Counted from the stretch's first letter, positions 7,099-15,968 are shown. The stretch: DNA of 57,699 bases from Phormidium sp. FACHB-1136 (GCF_014697375.1 NZ_JACJRS010000029.1:1-57699), one strand, 5' to 3'. The notes: generated by a model not told the origin, from the letters alone. Program-made: numbers and translations.

Positions 7099-7896
7099 CT
7101 AGCTAAACAATCGAGGATAAATTCTTAGGGCAGCAAGGCGGGCCATGACGACCATCCAGGCCAGCAGCCAAACTAGGGAAAGGGGCCACCAAGGCGGTAA
7201 ACCTAGGGGCCAGCGCAGCAAATCCACTAGGGAAGCCAGGGGCAACAATCCGGCAAACTTGGCCAGCAGGGGCGGCAGGGTATCCCGTGGGAAGTAGGTG
7301 CCGCAGAGGGTGAACATGGGGATAATCACCAGGAAAATGGGCACATTCACCTGATCAACCTTGTTCACCACCCCTGCCACCAGCAGGCCAAAGGCTCCAA
7401 ACAGCAGGCTACCCAGCACAATCAGCGGGATGGACAGTAGCAGACTGGAGAGGTCATAAAGGTTGGCCAGCACGGCGACTAGGCCCGTGAGAAATCCGGC
7501 GATGGTGCCCTTGGTGGCGGCCCAAAACCAATCCCCCAAAAACACGTCCGTGTAGCTGAGGGGCGCGGTGAGCAACGCCTGCCAGGTTTTTTGAAAGTTG
7601 AGGCGAATGAAGCTGCTGTAGGCTCCCTCAAAAAAGGATTGAAACAGCACACCAATGGCGATCATTCCCGGTGCCAGGAATTGTGGATAGGGAACGGGTT
7701 GGCCGAGGTGCTGCACTTCTCCAATCAGCGGCGTCAGGCCATAGCCAAAGGCCAGCAGGTAGACAATCGGCTCGGAAATGGGTGGCAAACAGTTCACCAG
7801 CCAAGTGCTGCGATAGACCTGGAAATGCCGCCACCACACAGAGTAGACCCCCCAGGGGCTGACGGAAACGGGCTTTAGTCCGGCGATGGCTTTCAT
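7099..7896 (-). CDS. ABC-2 type exporter permease (NodJ/DrrB-like)
   Basis: A 265-residue membrane protein with about six hydrophobic segments: residues about 37-55, 72-92, 121-145, 149-173, 183-203 and 238-255. The ABC-2 signature region lies near DQVNVPIFLVIIPMFTLCGTYFPRDTLP. This family pairs with NodI/DrrA-type ATPases to export hydrophobic molecules or polysaccharides. The ATG overlaps the end of the ATPase gene by four bases (7893-7896), so the pair is translationally coupled with the ATPase first. The substrate cannot be read from the sequence. Confidence 0.88.
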   Translation of the reverse strand: MKAIAGLKPVSVSPWGVYSVWWRHFQVYRSTWLVNCLPPISEPIVYLLAFGYGLTPLIGEVQHLGQPVPYPQFLAPGMIAIGVLFQSFFEGAYSSFIRLNFQKTWQALLTAPLSYTDVFLGDWFWAATKGTIAGFLTGLVAVLANLYDLSSLLLSIPLIVLGSLLFGAFGLLVAGVVNKVDQVNVPIFLVIIPMFTLCGTYFPRDTLPPLLAKFAGLLPLASLVDLLRWPLGLPPWWPLSLVWLLAWMVVMARLAALRIYPRLFS

Positions 7897-8813
7897 TCCA
7901 GCAGGCTCCCGGTGAGGCGAAGAAACACATCTTCTAAGTTAGCCTGTCGGCGCAGAAGGCGGGTGGGATGGTGAGATTCAATCTGGCTCCACAGGGTTTC
8001 CGGGTCGTCGTCGGGCAAGGCAATGAGATATCCACTGCCAAAGGATCGCGACCAAACCCCAGCCTTCTCACCCAAGGATTTGATGATGTCCTCCGCAACG
8101 CCTTCTACCTCGGCAATTTCGCGACCCATCACCCGCAAAATCAGGTCATCGGGGGTACCTTCGTCGATCACCTGGCCCTGTTGCAGCAGCAGCAGGCGAT
8201 CACATAGGCGTTGTGCTTCGTCCATATAGTGCGTGGTCAGCAAAATGCCGCAGCCCTGGGCCTTCAGGTGCAGCACCAGCCGCCAAAAGTCTTGACGGGC
8301 ATCGGGGTCGAGTCCGGTGGTGGGTTCATCTAAAAAGATAATTTTGGGATGATTCAGCAGGGCACGGGCCAGTACGAGCTTCCGCTTCATGCCGCCAGAG
8401 AGTTCGTCCACCTGGGCCGTAGATCGGTCGGTCAAGTTCACTAAATCCAACAATTCCCCCGCCCGCTGTCTGGCCGATGCTCCGGTGATGCGGTAGTGGT
8501 GGGCGAAGTGGGTGAGGTTCTTGAAGACCGTAAAGTCGGGGTCAAGGTTATCGTCCTGGGTGACAATGCCCATCTGGGCACGGGCCTGGGCGGCCTGGGC
8601 CGGAATTTGCCAAGGGCCAAGCTGCACAAAGCCCCGGGTGGGGATCACCGTGCCAAACAGCATCCCTACGGTGGTGGTTTTTCCGGCCCCGTTTGGCCCC
8701 AGCAGTCCCACAATTTCCCCTGGATGCAGGGCAAAGCTCACCCCCTGCACGACAGGTCTGTCGTCGTATTGTTTCCACAAATCGTAGGCCGTCAGGCTCA
8801 AGGTATCGGGCAT
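7893..8813 (-). CDS. ABC exporter ATP-binding protein (NodI/DrrA-like)
   Basis: A 306-residue ATPase with Walker A GPNGAGKTTT (residues about 39-48), signature LSGGMKRK, Walker B IIFLDEPTTGLD and switch His in LLTTHYMDEAQ. A C-terminal extension of about 80 residues is typical of the DrrA/NodI branch. It powers the permease encoded immediately downstream, with a four-base overlap. About 220 bases separate it from the universal stress gene further upstream, so its promoter is probably between 8814 and 9037. Confidence 0.92.
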   Translation of the reverse strand: MPDTLSLTAYDLWKQYDDRPVVQGVSFALHPGEIVGLLGPNGAGKTTTVGMLFGTVIPTRGFVQLGPWQIPAQAAQARAQMGIVTQDDNLDPDFTVFKNLTHFAHHYRITGASARQRAGELLDLVNLTDRSTAQVDELSGGMKRKLVLARALLNHPKIIFLDEPTTGLDPDARQDFWRLVLHLKAQGCGILLTTHYMDEAQRLCDRLLLLQQGQVIDEGTPDDLILRVMGREIAEVEGVAEDIIKSLGEKAGVWSRSFGSGYLIALPDDDPETLWSQIESHHPTRLLRRQANLEDVFLRLTGSLLE

Positions 8814-9037
8814 AGTGGGGCTGTCATAGGGGGACTTTGGGAGGACTATAGGTCACCATAGCGCGGCTTGCCGAATTCCTGGATGTTCTCCAACACAATC
8901 GGACTCTGACGCAATCGGCTTACGACTCCATCGGACTCCGCAAGAATCTGTCTAGACATATTGAGTAAATCATCCTGATTTGCCTTTCCATCGCCGAACT
9001 ATAGAAAGGTAGATGCACCCTGATCAAGTCCTCGGCC

Positions 9038-9532
9038 CTAGGGCTGGGGATTTTTTTTGTCATTGCTGTGTTGCACCACCAAAACCGAGCAGTGGGCATG
9101 GTGCAGCACATAGTTGCTCACGCTGCCCAGAAGGGCCGTCTGCAACCGTCCTCGTCCCCGTCGCCCAATCACGATCAAATCTGCCTCGTATTGCTTGGCA
9201 ATATCACAAATTTGTGGCCCCACTTCACCGCCGCGCCAGTCCCAAGACACCTCAATCCCCGCCTCTTGGGCTTGGGCCTCTAGGGTGTCCAACCACTGAC
9301 GGGTATGTTCCAGGGTGGCATCCATTTGTTCCTGGGCGATGGCTAAAAACTCCTTCGCACTGGCGCGGTAACGGTCGCCAAAGTCTAAATTGGTTGGCAG
9401 TGGCAGGGTAAAACAATGGGCCAAATGCAGGTGTGCCCCTTGGGATTTCGCCAGCCCCAGGGCGGTGGCAAACACCTGCTCCGACAACGCCGACTGATCG
9501 ATGGCGGCCAAAATACGCTGATACTGACCCAT
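9038..9532 (-). CDS. Universal stress protein, UspA family
   Basis: A single-domain UspA protein of about 164 residues. It begins MGQYQRILAAIDQSALSEQV, the usual first strand with an Asp in the nucleotide pocket. The ATP-binding loop GRRGRGRLQTALLGSVSNYV follows the G-2x-G-9x-G-S pattern, so it probably binds ATP. I use ATG 9532 because AGGTGAG precedes it by a few bases; an upstream TTG adds seven residues. A second, divergent UspA gene lies next door at 9723. They are not close copies, sharing mainly the family motifs, so the pair is an old duplication. Confidence 0.92.
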   Translation of the reverse strand: MGQYQRILAAIDQSALSEQVFATALGLAKSQGAHLHLAHCFTLPLPTNLDFGDRYRASAKEFLAIAQEQMDATLEHTRQWLDTLEAQAQEAGIEVSWDWRGGEVGPQICDIAKQYEADLIVIGRRGRGRLQTALLGSVSNYVLHHAHCSVLVVQHSNDKKNPQP

Positions 9533-9722
9533 AGGACTCACCTGGAGAGACAACGCGACCGGATCATCTGGCCAAGGCCAACCAGACTGAACGGCGACTA
9601 AACGGCTAACGAAAGCATCTTAAACCCTGGCTCCGTCTAGACAAAGGGTTAAGACAGGTTGCACAGGTATCACCGGGGGGGACGGCCTTGCCATACTGAA
9701 GAATATCTGAGGGAGGACAGCG

Positions 9723-10250
9723 ATGTTTAAGCGCATTTTGGTGGCCGTAGACCGCGAATCTACCATGGCTGCCCAGGTTTTGGCCGAGGCCCAAGCCGTG
9801 GCCACCGCCCACCAGGCCGAGATGCACCTGGTACACGTGCTTTCTCCCCTGCGCAGCGGCTACCCCGACCCGGCCTACATGACCATCGACGGAGCCTTGA
9901 ATGCCATTAACCTACAAAACTACGAGCTGTATCAAGCGAATTGGGAAAGCATTAAGCAGCAAAGCCAAGCACAACTGGAGATCTGGATTGAGCTGAGCCG
10001 CGAACGGGGGATTGTCGCCACCGCCACCCAGTTAGTGGGTGATCCGGGTAAGGCAATTTGCACCCTAGCTCAAGACTGGTCAGCGGATCTGATCGTGCTA
10101 GGACGGCGGGGAATGCAGGGTCTGGGCGAACTGCTTCTCGGTAGCGTGAGCAGCTATGTCATGCATCGATCCCCCTGTGCGGTGCTGGTGGTGCAGGGGC
10201 TGGGCGCAACGGTCCCCTCCGAGGCACCCTCGCCAACCAGCCAGAGCTAG
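9723..10250 (+). CDS. Universal stress protein, UspA family (second copy)
   Basis: A 175-residue UspA protein, preceded by GGGAGGACAGCG (good ribosome binding site). It has the N-terminal FKRILVAVDRES and the C-terminal ATP loop GRRGMQGLGELLLGSVSSYVMH. It is slightly longer than the neighbour at 9038 through an insertion after the first strand (about residues 45-70) containing a YPDPAYMTIDG segment. It is transcribed away from the first UspA gene; the 190 bases between (9533-9722) hold both promoters. Confidence 0.92.
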   Translation: MFKRILVAVDRESTMAAQVLAEAQAVATAHQAEMHLVHVLSPLRSGYPDPAYMTIDGALNAINLQNYELYQANWESIKQQSQAQLEIWIELSRERGIVATATQLVGDPGKAICTLAQDWSADLIVLGRRGMQGLGELLLGSVSSYVMHRSPCAVLVVQGLGATVPSEAPSPTSQS

Positions 10251-10255
10251 GCCAT

Positions 10256-10289
10256 GAAAAAGCTTCCCCAGATTGGCACCAGGGAAGCT
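10256..10289 (-). terminator. Rho-independent terminator of the secreted helical protein gene
   Basis: Read on the minus strand, AGCTTCCC - 13-base loop - GGGAAGCT is followed directly by TTTTT. It lies about 50 bases beyond the stop of the minus-strand gene at 10341. The convergent UspA gene ends at 10250, so the hairpin may also block readthrough from that side. Confidence 0.75.
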
Positions 10290-10340
10290 AGGAGAAAGCT
10301 AGGAGAAAGCCTGAAAGGTAACGCCAGCCATCTAAGGGAT

Positions 10341-10997
10341 CTAATCGCCAAAGCTGCTGATGGCGGTCTTGGCCAGTTCGATAGCCTGGGCGAGGGCGGT
10401 GCTATCCTCCGTGAGTTTACCCACGGCAACGGTGGCATCGGCCCCATCCACAGCGGCGGTATCCTCACTCAGGGATGAAAGCGCCTTAGATACCCCATCA
10501 AAGGCCGCTTGGAGATCGTCAAACTTGGTGCCGATCTGGGTTTCGAGGGTCTCCTTAAGCATATCGGGGCTAGTGGAGAGGGCTTTTTTGAAAGCAGCCG
10601 TATCGTCTACCAGCGTGCTAAAAGCGGTGGCGGCGGTTTCTAGGGCTGCTTGGGAGGCCGTCAGCTTAGGCCCCAGGGTGGTTGTGTCGGGTGTTGGAGA
10701 AATCGCAATTTTGCTGAGTTGCTTCGTCAGGTCCTTCGTGACCGATTTCAGCGGCTTGAGCGTGCCGTTAAAGCTATCCTCCAGCACATCCTCATACTCT
10801 CCCAGGATGGCGGAAACAAATTCCTGGGCTGCTTTATCCATCTTTAGATCCATCGCCTCGGCCACGGAACCCCCGGTGGCAGCCAAGGCCGGAGACCCAG
10901 AGCCAAACAGCGTAACACCCATCAATACTAGGGCACACACCCCAGCAACGAGCCCCTGGGCAACCTGATTCGTCATTCGATGAAGATAGTGGATCAT
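10341..10997 (-). CDS. Secreted helical protein of unknown function
   Basis: A 218-residue product from ATG 10997, with AGGAAAGG eight bases upstream; the frame extends to 11117 but that start lacks a site. A signal peptide is clear: basic HYLHRMTNQ, a hydrophobic core of about 20 residues and a cleavage-like SPALAATGG near residue 41. The mature part is a chain of amphipathic helices rich in Ala, Thr, Leu, Lys and Asp with no Cys, resembling periplasmic or lipid-binding helical bundles. I do not recognise a named domain. It is flanked by its own terminator (10256-10289) and is probably monocistronic. Confidence 0.75.
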   Translation of the reverse strand: MIHYLHRMTNQVAQGLVAGVCALVLMGVTLFGSGSPALAATGGSVAEAMDLKMDKAAQEFVSAILGEYEDVLEDSFNGTLKPLKSVTKDLTKQLSKIAISPTPDTTTLGPKLTASQAALETAATAFSTLVDDTAAFKKALSTSPDMLKETLETQIGTKFDDLQAAFDGVSKALSSLSEDTAAVDGADATVAVGKLTEDSTALAQAIELAKTAISSFGD

Positions 10998-11361
10998 GAA
11001 ACCTTTCCTAAACTCAAACACATCTTTTACAGCGCTTGTTGCTTTAGTTTTCCTAACCTCTGAGGCCACGCCATTCCAGCAGAGAAAAGGCTTTAAAGTC
11101 GTTGTTGTTTCCGTCAAAAACGCAGCATTTCCCTAGCCTAGGAACGTGATAGAACGGTTCTTTTCCTGGATACAAACCCCTTTCATCACTCTCCTTGGAT
11201 GGAGGAAAATAAAGTCATTGCCAAGCAGAAATCGACAATCTTTCAGCACTGTACACAATCAAACAGGGTTTTTCAACAGCCTACCAAAAATCACAGACTC
11301 TCTACAGAATTCACCCACAGCATCCGCCTGCCAAAGTCCCTACATCCAGTCCCCCCTGTTT

Positions 11362-11445
11362 CCCGACTCCCTGACTTCTGACTCCTAACTCCTGACTTCT
11401 GACTTCTGACTCCTGACTCCTGACTCCCCACTCCCGACTCCCCAC
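11362..11445. repeat. Heptanucleotide tandem repeat (STRR type)
   Basis: About a dozen tandem 7-mers of the form TGACTCC/TGACTTC, ending in CGACTCC/CCACTCC variants. Short tandemly repeated repetitive sequences with exactly this heptamer are a hallmark of filamentous cyanobacteria. It lies in the 508-base gap between the secreted protein and petG. The rest of that gap (10998-11361) shows no gene. Confidence 0.85.
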
Positions 11446-11505
11446 CAAAGCCAAGTGGTATGATAGGTTCACGTTGTTGATGTATCGAGTTTAAGGAGTT
11501 CGACT

Positions 11506-11619
11506 GTGGTTGAGCCGTTGCTGAGTGGCATTGTTCTGGGACTAATTCCGGTGACGTTGGCGGGGCTGTTTGTGGCGGCCTACCTGCAATATCGCCGGGG
11601 CAACCAGTTCGACCTCTAG
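11506..11619 (+). CDS. petG: Cytochrome b6f complex subunit V (PetG)
   Basis: A 37-residue reading frame starts with GTG at 11506: [19 protein letters not shown] then [17 protein letters not shown] and TAG at 11617. This is the PetG subunit, a single-span helix at the edge of the cytochrome b6f complex, needed for its assembly. The ribosome binding site TTAAGGAG lies about eight bases before the GTG. The polar C-terminus YRRGNQFDL is nearly invariant in the family. The gene is easily missed because of its size and its GTG start. It stands alone, downstream of the heptamer repeat tract. Confidence 0.96.
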   Translation: MVEPLLSGIVLGLIPVTLAGLFVAAYLQYRRGNQFDL

Positions 11620-11669
11620 GATTTTAGGGTCAATTGATAAACCCAGCATGGGGCTATCAATTGATGGAC

Positions 11670-12959
11670 TCAGTGGGATGGGTCAGCGCTAAATGGCCTG
11701 ATTCCCCCTTGGGCTAGGTATGCCGCCCCTACAGCCGCCTCGGTTGTGGGGGCATTTTTTATGGGCACTTTCAGGAGATGTTCCCGAATCGTCGTCCAGG
11801 TGGGGTTTTGTGCGCCGCCGCCAGCGGTATAGAGGCGCTGGAGAGGAGAAGCCCCCCGTTGGGCCAGGAGGTCATAGCCGAGCTGTTCAATCCGAGCCAT
11901 GCCCAGCAACAGGCCATGCAGAAAGGTGGCGTCCTCCGCTGGGCGGGGGGTAATTCTGGGGAGAAGGTGGGGATCGTTGATGGGAAAGCGTTCCCCCGGT
12001 TGTAGCAGGGGGTAATAGTCCAGGTTAAGCGGAACGGTGGGATCGATCTGCTGGCTGAGGTGGGCCAGGGTATCGGTATCAAAAAACTGCTTGAGCACCG
12101 CCCCCCCGGTGTTGGAAGCGCCTCCCGCCAGCCAGTAATCCCCTAGACGATGGCTGTAAATTCCGTACTCGCTGGCGTCTACCCGCTGGGCACTGAGCAG
12201 CTTAATCGCCAGGGTTGACCCCAAGGAAGTGACGCCATCCCCTACCCGATGGGCACCACTGGCCAAAAAGGCGGCAATGCTGTCGGTGGTGCCCGCCACG
12301 ACTTCGCACTGGGCCGACAGCCCAAACCGCTGAACGAGATCCGCTGTCACCCGACCGACAACCTGACCGGGCACTAACACCTGGGGGAGCCGATGCGCCC
12401 AAGGCTGGTGAATCAGGGCATCGGGGTAGGCTAAGGCTCCGACGTCGTAGCCCAGCTTAAGGCTGTTGTGATAGTCGCTAATGCCCCAACAGCCATGCAG
12501 ATGGGCGCTGAGCCAGTCGGCCTGGTGTAGCACATAGCGGCCTTGTGCCCAGAGATCAGAGGGCAGGTGCGCTTGCCACCACAGTAATTTCGCCAAACTT
12601 GACGTGGCACTACGGGCCGGACTCTCGGCAGAGACCAGGTCTTTCACCTGGGGTAAGATGGCCTTGCCCCGACCATCGTTGTACATCAGGGCCGAGGTGA
12701 GGGGTTGGCCAAACTCATCGCACAACAACACCGTCCCAGAGGTGCCATCCAGGGCAAGGCGGCCAATCTGGGGGGCGAGATCCGGCGGTAGGGCCGCTAG
12801 CACTGTCCAGAGGGCACGCTTCCAGGCGGCGTAGGATAGCGGCTGATCCCCATAGTCGGTGCGATACTGCCATCGCTCCTGGCGCTGTCCATCCACCACC
12901 GCCGCCCGCACCCCGGAGGTACCAAAATCAATCCCAAGGGCGAAGCTAGGCACCATCAT
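11670..12959 (-). CDS. FGGY-family sugar kinase, probable D-ribulose/xylulose kinase
   Basis: A carbohydrate kinase of about 429 residues. It has LGIDFGTSGVRAAVVD (phosphate 1), LALDGTSGTVLLCDEFGQPL, MYNDGRG, the catalytic-base region VVAGTTDSIAAFLASG and the adenosine motif YTAGGGAQNPTW. It is shorter than classical xylulokinase (about 490 residues). It fits the cyanobacterial/plastid branch for which D-ribulose phosphorylation has been reported (Synechococcus and Arabidopsis XK-1 type). ATG 12959 is preferred over a GTG just before it; neither has a strong ribosome binding site. It diverges from the DinG-like gene at 13160. Confidence 0.85.
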   Translation of the reverse strand: MMVPSFALGIDFGTSGVRAAVVDGQRQERWQYRTDYGDQPLSYAAWKRALWTVLAALPPDLAPQIGRLALDGTSGTVLLCDEFGQPLTSALMYNDGRGKAILPQVKDLVSAESPARSATSSLAKLLWWQAHLPSDLWAQGRYVLHQADWLSAHLHGCWGISDYHNSLKLGYDVGALAYPDALIHQPWAHRLPQVLVPGQVVGRVTADLVQRFGLSAQCEVVAGTTDSIAAFLASGAHRVGDGVTSLGSTLAIKLLSAQRVDASEYGIYSHRLGDYWLAGGASNTGGAVLKQFFDTDTLAHLSQQIDPTVPLNLDYYPLLQPGERFPINDPHLLPRITPRPAEDATFLHGLLLGMARIEQLGYDLLAQRGASPLQRLYTAGGGAQNPTWTTIREHLLKVPIKNAPTTEAAVGAAYLAQGGIRPFSADPSH

Positions 12960-13159
12960 CACAACCGCAGGAGCGCAGGACTATCAGGTTCATTCTAGTC
13001 GTTCCGGTCTCTGGGCCTAAGCCACCTGCCGCCCATCCTCACCTGGATCGGGTGACGGCCCCCGTATCCCTCGCGACTCGAGGCCCAGTCAGGTATGCAA
13101 CAATGGAGGCTTATTCTTTCGGTCGTTCCGTTGTCGTTTCTCTGCCGTGGTGGCGGATT

Positions 13160-14701
13160 ATGGTGATTGAAGCCCAAGTCCATCAACAACTGCGCGAGTT
13201 TCTGCGAGACTGCGGCGATTCGACCTGGCCCCACCATCTGACCCTGGCCCGGTTAGTAGCGCGGGCGTTGCGATTGGGACGCAGTGCCCTGTTGCAGGTG
13301 GGGGGCTTGTCGGCCTACCAGGGCGACTATCGGCTGAGCTATTTGGTGGCGCTGCTGCTGTGGCCGGGGCCAGCGGTGTTGGTGGTGGCCGAGGAGACAC
13401 GGCAACGATTACTCCTGGGAGACCTGCCCCGATTACAGGATCGCTTGGGCCTAACGAAGCCCGTGCAGGTGGGCGAGGCTTGGCCGGGACAAGACTTTAC
13501 CGGGGTGCTCATCACCAGCCCAGAGGCTTGGCTGGCTGACCGTTTGGGCGAGGCCACCCAGTTTCCCAGCGGGATTCCTACCCTGATCGACGATGTGGAT
13601 CACCTCGAAACCTGGCTAGGCAATCTGCTCACCGCCACCCTCACCCAGGCCGACTGGGAAGCCCTGGGGTTAGCCTATCCCCAGTATCGGGAGCTAATCC
13701 GCGATACCCGTGTGGCGCTCACCTTTGTGGCCTTTCAGCATCCGCCCAACCCCTACCACTGCCATCTCCTAGAAGAGAGCGACAGCGCCCGACTTCATCA
13801 TCTCCACCAGGTGCTCACCACCGACGGACGGGCGGAGGCCATGCCCCCCACCTGGCAGCGATTTTGGTCTGTCTTTGCCAATGCCGATCACCTGCGCTGG
13901 TTTGTCACTGACCGTCAATCGGGCCACATTACCCTGCACTGCACCCCGGTGGATTTGGCCATCCATCGCGACAAGCTCTGGCAACCGCAGCCCGTGGTGT
14001 TGATTGGGGCATCGTTAGATCACGACGCCAAGGCGGATATTTTCTGCCAACGCTTTGGCCTAGAAGACTTAACCTGCCTGAAATTTTCCCCCGACCGCCA
14101 CAACGACCTCGTCAACCTCTACCTGCCCGATCACCTGCCCCTGCCCAATACGCCCCAGTTTCAAAGCCGCGTCCATCAAGAAATTCGGCGGTTGCTGGTC
14201 TGGGCAACTTGTCCCGGCCCCGTGTTGATTTTGGTCAACGATCTCCCCCTAAAGGGCCAACTGGCGGCAGCCTTGGCGGGGGAATTTGGCTCGCGGGTGC
14301 AGGTAGAAAGCTTGGAGATCACCGAAAACACCATTCTGATGAGCGGCTGGGATTTTTGGCACCAGCACCGCCACCGTTTACCCACCCCCGCCCTGCTGAT
14401 TATGGCCACCCTGCCCCTGCCCTCCCTAGAACATCCCCTCGTCGCGGGTCGAGTGGCCTTCCACAAACGCCGCCGCCAAGACTGGTTTCGGCTGTACCTG
14501 TTTCCCACCGCCATGGCCGAAATTCAGCGGGCCATCGCTCCCCTCCGTGCCAACCAAGGGCTCGTAGCGCTGCTCGATACCCGCGTCCACTACCGCAGCT
14601 ATGGCCAGCAAATCCTAGACGCCCTCAGCCCCTCAGCCACCACCCGATCCCTTCGTCCCGACTGGAATCTGAGCCCCAATGCCCCAACCCAACGTTACTA
14701 G
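13160..14701 (+). CDS. DinG-like helicase homologue lacking a Walker A motif
   Basis: A protein of about 513 residues from ATG 13160 (VIEAQVHQQLREFLRDCG). Its C-terminal half fits the XPD/DinG helicase C domain: LPLPSLEHPLVA, then FxxYLFPTAMAEIQRAIAPLRANQGLVALLDTRVHYRSYGQ, the region that normally carries the motif VI arginines. In the N-terminal half the Walker A position reads LLQVGGLSAYQGDYRLS, with no GxGKT. The DEAH position reads IDDVDHLE. ATP hydrolysis is therefore unlikely, and the protein may be a structural paralogue of DinG. No 4Fe-4S cysteine set is visible. It stands alone, followed by a DUF2839 gene 72 bases later. Confidence 0.72.
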   Translation: MVIEAQVHQQLREFLRDCGDSTWPHHLTLARLVARALRLGRSALLQVGGLSAYQGDYRLSYLVALLLWPGPAVLVVAEETRQRLLLGDLPRLQDRLGLTKPVQVGEAWPGQDFTGVLITSPEAWLADRLGEATQFPSGIPTLIDDVDHLETWLGNLLTATLTQADWEALGLAYPQYRELIRDTRVALTFVAFQHPPNPYHCHLLEESDSARLHHLHQVLTTDGRAEAMPPTWQRFWSVFANADHLRWFVTDRQSGHITLHCTPVDLAIHRDKLWQPQPVVLIGASLDHDAKADIFCQRFGLEDLTCLKFSPDRHNDLVNLYLPDHLPLPNTPQFQSRVHQEIRRLLVWATCPGPVLILVNDLPLKGQLAAALAGEFGSRVQVESLEITENTILMSGWDFWHQHRHRLPTPALLIMATLPLPSLEHPLVAGRVAFHKRRRQDWFRLYLFPTAMAEIQRAIAPLRANQGLVALLDTRVHYRSYGQQILDALSPSATTRSLRPDWNLSPNAPTQRY

Positions 14702-14773
14702 GCCCACACAGTTGGTATGATCCAGGCAATCATGCTTCAGGCAACCATTACGACCTAAGAAAGGAGGATCGCC

Positions 14774-14989
14774 ATGGGGGAATCGAAACGCCGCCGCGAA
14801 AAACTGGGCGAAAAATATGGCCAAGCAGAACCCATTTTGCCCTGGCTACCCATCACCAAGCAGCAATCCCAAGACTTCATGAAATGGACAACCCGTGGCA
14901 CCTGGGCCATGATTATCCTCATCATTGCCTTTTGGATTACCCTGCGATTCGTCGGCCCCAGCCTGGGCTGGTGGAGTTTAGTAGACTAA
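14774..14989 (+). CDS. DUF2839 small membrane protein
   Basis: A 71-residue cyanobacterial protein with a basic N-terminus (GESKRRREKLGEKYG), the motif PWLPITKQQ and a single membrane helix (residues about 45-65) followed by GWWSLVD. This matches the DUF2839 family, which is conserved in cyanobacteria and of unknown function. AAGGAGG is a strong ribosome binding site ten bases before the ATG. It probably sits in the plasma or thylakoid membrane with the basic end in the cytoplasm. It follows the DinG-like gene in the same direction. Confidence 0.88.
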   Translation: MGESKRRREKLGEKYGQAEPILPWLPITKQQSQDFMKWTTRGTWAMIILIIAFWITLRFVGPSLGWWSLVD

Positions 14990-15044
14990 ATCCCCCAAGA
15001 CATTAAAAACTTGTTAAGGCTGGGCTCCAAATCTGGGAGGGCCG

Positions 15045-15135
15045 ATATGCTATTAGCCAAGATACCTCCTAACTGCGTCTCCAGCCCCGTCTGACCCCCT
15101 CTGTTGGTGTCAATACGACGGGGCTGCTACTTTTT
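15045..15135 (+). ncRNA. Candidate small RNA with rho-independent terminator
   Basis: The 446-base gap 14990-15435 has one structured part. An unpaired pyrimidine-rich stretch (ATACCTCCTAACT, 15060-15072) is followed by a stem AGCCCCGTC (15083-15091) pairing exactly with GACGGGGCT (15117-15125), and then TTTTT at 15131-15135. Because the DUF2839 stop is about 95 bases before the stem, this could be that gene's terminator. It could equally be an independent RNA whose CCTCCT could pair with ribosome binding sites. A TATGCT resembling a -10 box is at about 15046. The rest of the gap shows nothing I can name. Confidence 0.35.
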
Positions 15136-15435
15136 CAAAACACCTTACGACATTGGTTTCCGTTCGTTCTGTACCAAATCCGAATCGCATACCCCCGAAA
15201 TGATGAGCCTTGTCAGGCGGGGCACTACGGTAACTCAGGTGAGTAGGGCAGTCAGACACTCCGATGAAGGCTGTCGGGTATCACTAGGCCTTGGTCGGTA
15301 TGCCACTCGGCTTCGTCAATGCCCCCTTCGAGAAGGCGATGCCTACATCCCACCACTACACCCCTGCCCCTCCCCCTGAGGGAGAAGGGCAGGGGATGAG
15401 AGCCAAGACTGAATGCTTGATTTGTTGGCTGACTC

Positions 15436-15900
15436 TTAGCCTAGGGCCGCTTCGATGGCGGCTTTAAGGTCGGGATCGTTGGGGGGAGTTTTGGGCTCGA
15501 AGCGGGCGATCACTTCACCATTGCGGCCCACCAGGAATTTGCCGAAGTTCCAGCCGATATCGGGGCCATCGCCTACTAGGAATTGATACAGAGGGCTACG
15601 GTTGGGGCCGTTCACATCTTGCTTTTCGAGCAGCGTGAAATCGACATCGTATTTGGTTTTGGTGAATTCCTTAATTTCTTCGGGGGTACCCGGTTCTTGA
15701 GCCCCAAACTGGTTACAGGGCACACCCACAATCACCAGACCGCGAGAACCGTAGGCGGTGTCTAGTTCCACGAGGTCGCTGTATTGGGGGGTGAGGCCGC
15801 ACTTACTGGCTACGTTCACAAACAGGATGACTTTATTTTCCAGCACGGCGGGAGACAGGGGGGTGCCGTCTAGGGTGGTGAGATTGTTGGGAAAAGGCAT
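15436..15900 (-). CDS. Glutathione peroxidase-type thiol peroxidase (Cys-type)
   Basis: A 154-residue peroxidase reducing lipid and alkyl hydroperoxides. The catalytic set is visible: Cys34 in NVASKCGLT (Cys rather than selenocysteine), Gln68 in CNQFGAQEPG, Trp117 and Asn118 in IGWNFGKFLV. The canonical resolving Cys of thioredoxin-dependent plant-type enzymes is absent (the segment reads FTKTKYDVDFTLLEK); Cys62 is the only other candidate. Cyanobacterial relatives (Synechocystis Gpx) have been reported to use NADPH, without glutathione. It is a single gene; the upstream 300 bases hold a repeat element. Confidence 0.94.
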   Translation of the reverse strand: MPFPNNLTTLDGTPLSPAVLENKVILFVNVASKCGLTPQYSDLVELDTAYGSRGLVIVGVPCNQFGAQEPGTPEEIKEFTKTKYDVDFTLLEKQDVNGPNRSPLYQFLVGDGPDIGWNFGKFLVGRNGEVIARFEPKTPPNDPDLKAAIEAALG

Positions 15901-15968
15901 AATTCACAAAACGTTACACGTCGTTCTCCATTATCGGTGATCTTGGGGTACTTCGCCTTTGGGACTGC

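Noticed and set aside
11362..11445. Tandem heptamers as a possible CRISPR array
   Set aside because: Unit is seven bases with no spacers; it is a cyanobacterial STRR tract.
14209..15006. 265-codon plus-strand frame
   Set aside because: Shadow of the DinG-like and DUF2839 genes, rich in Pro, His and Arg.
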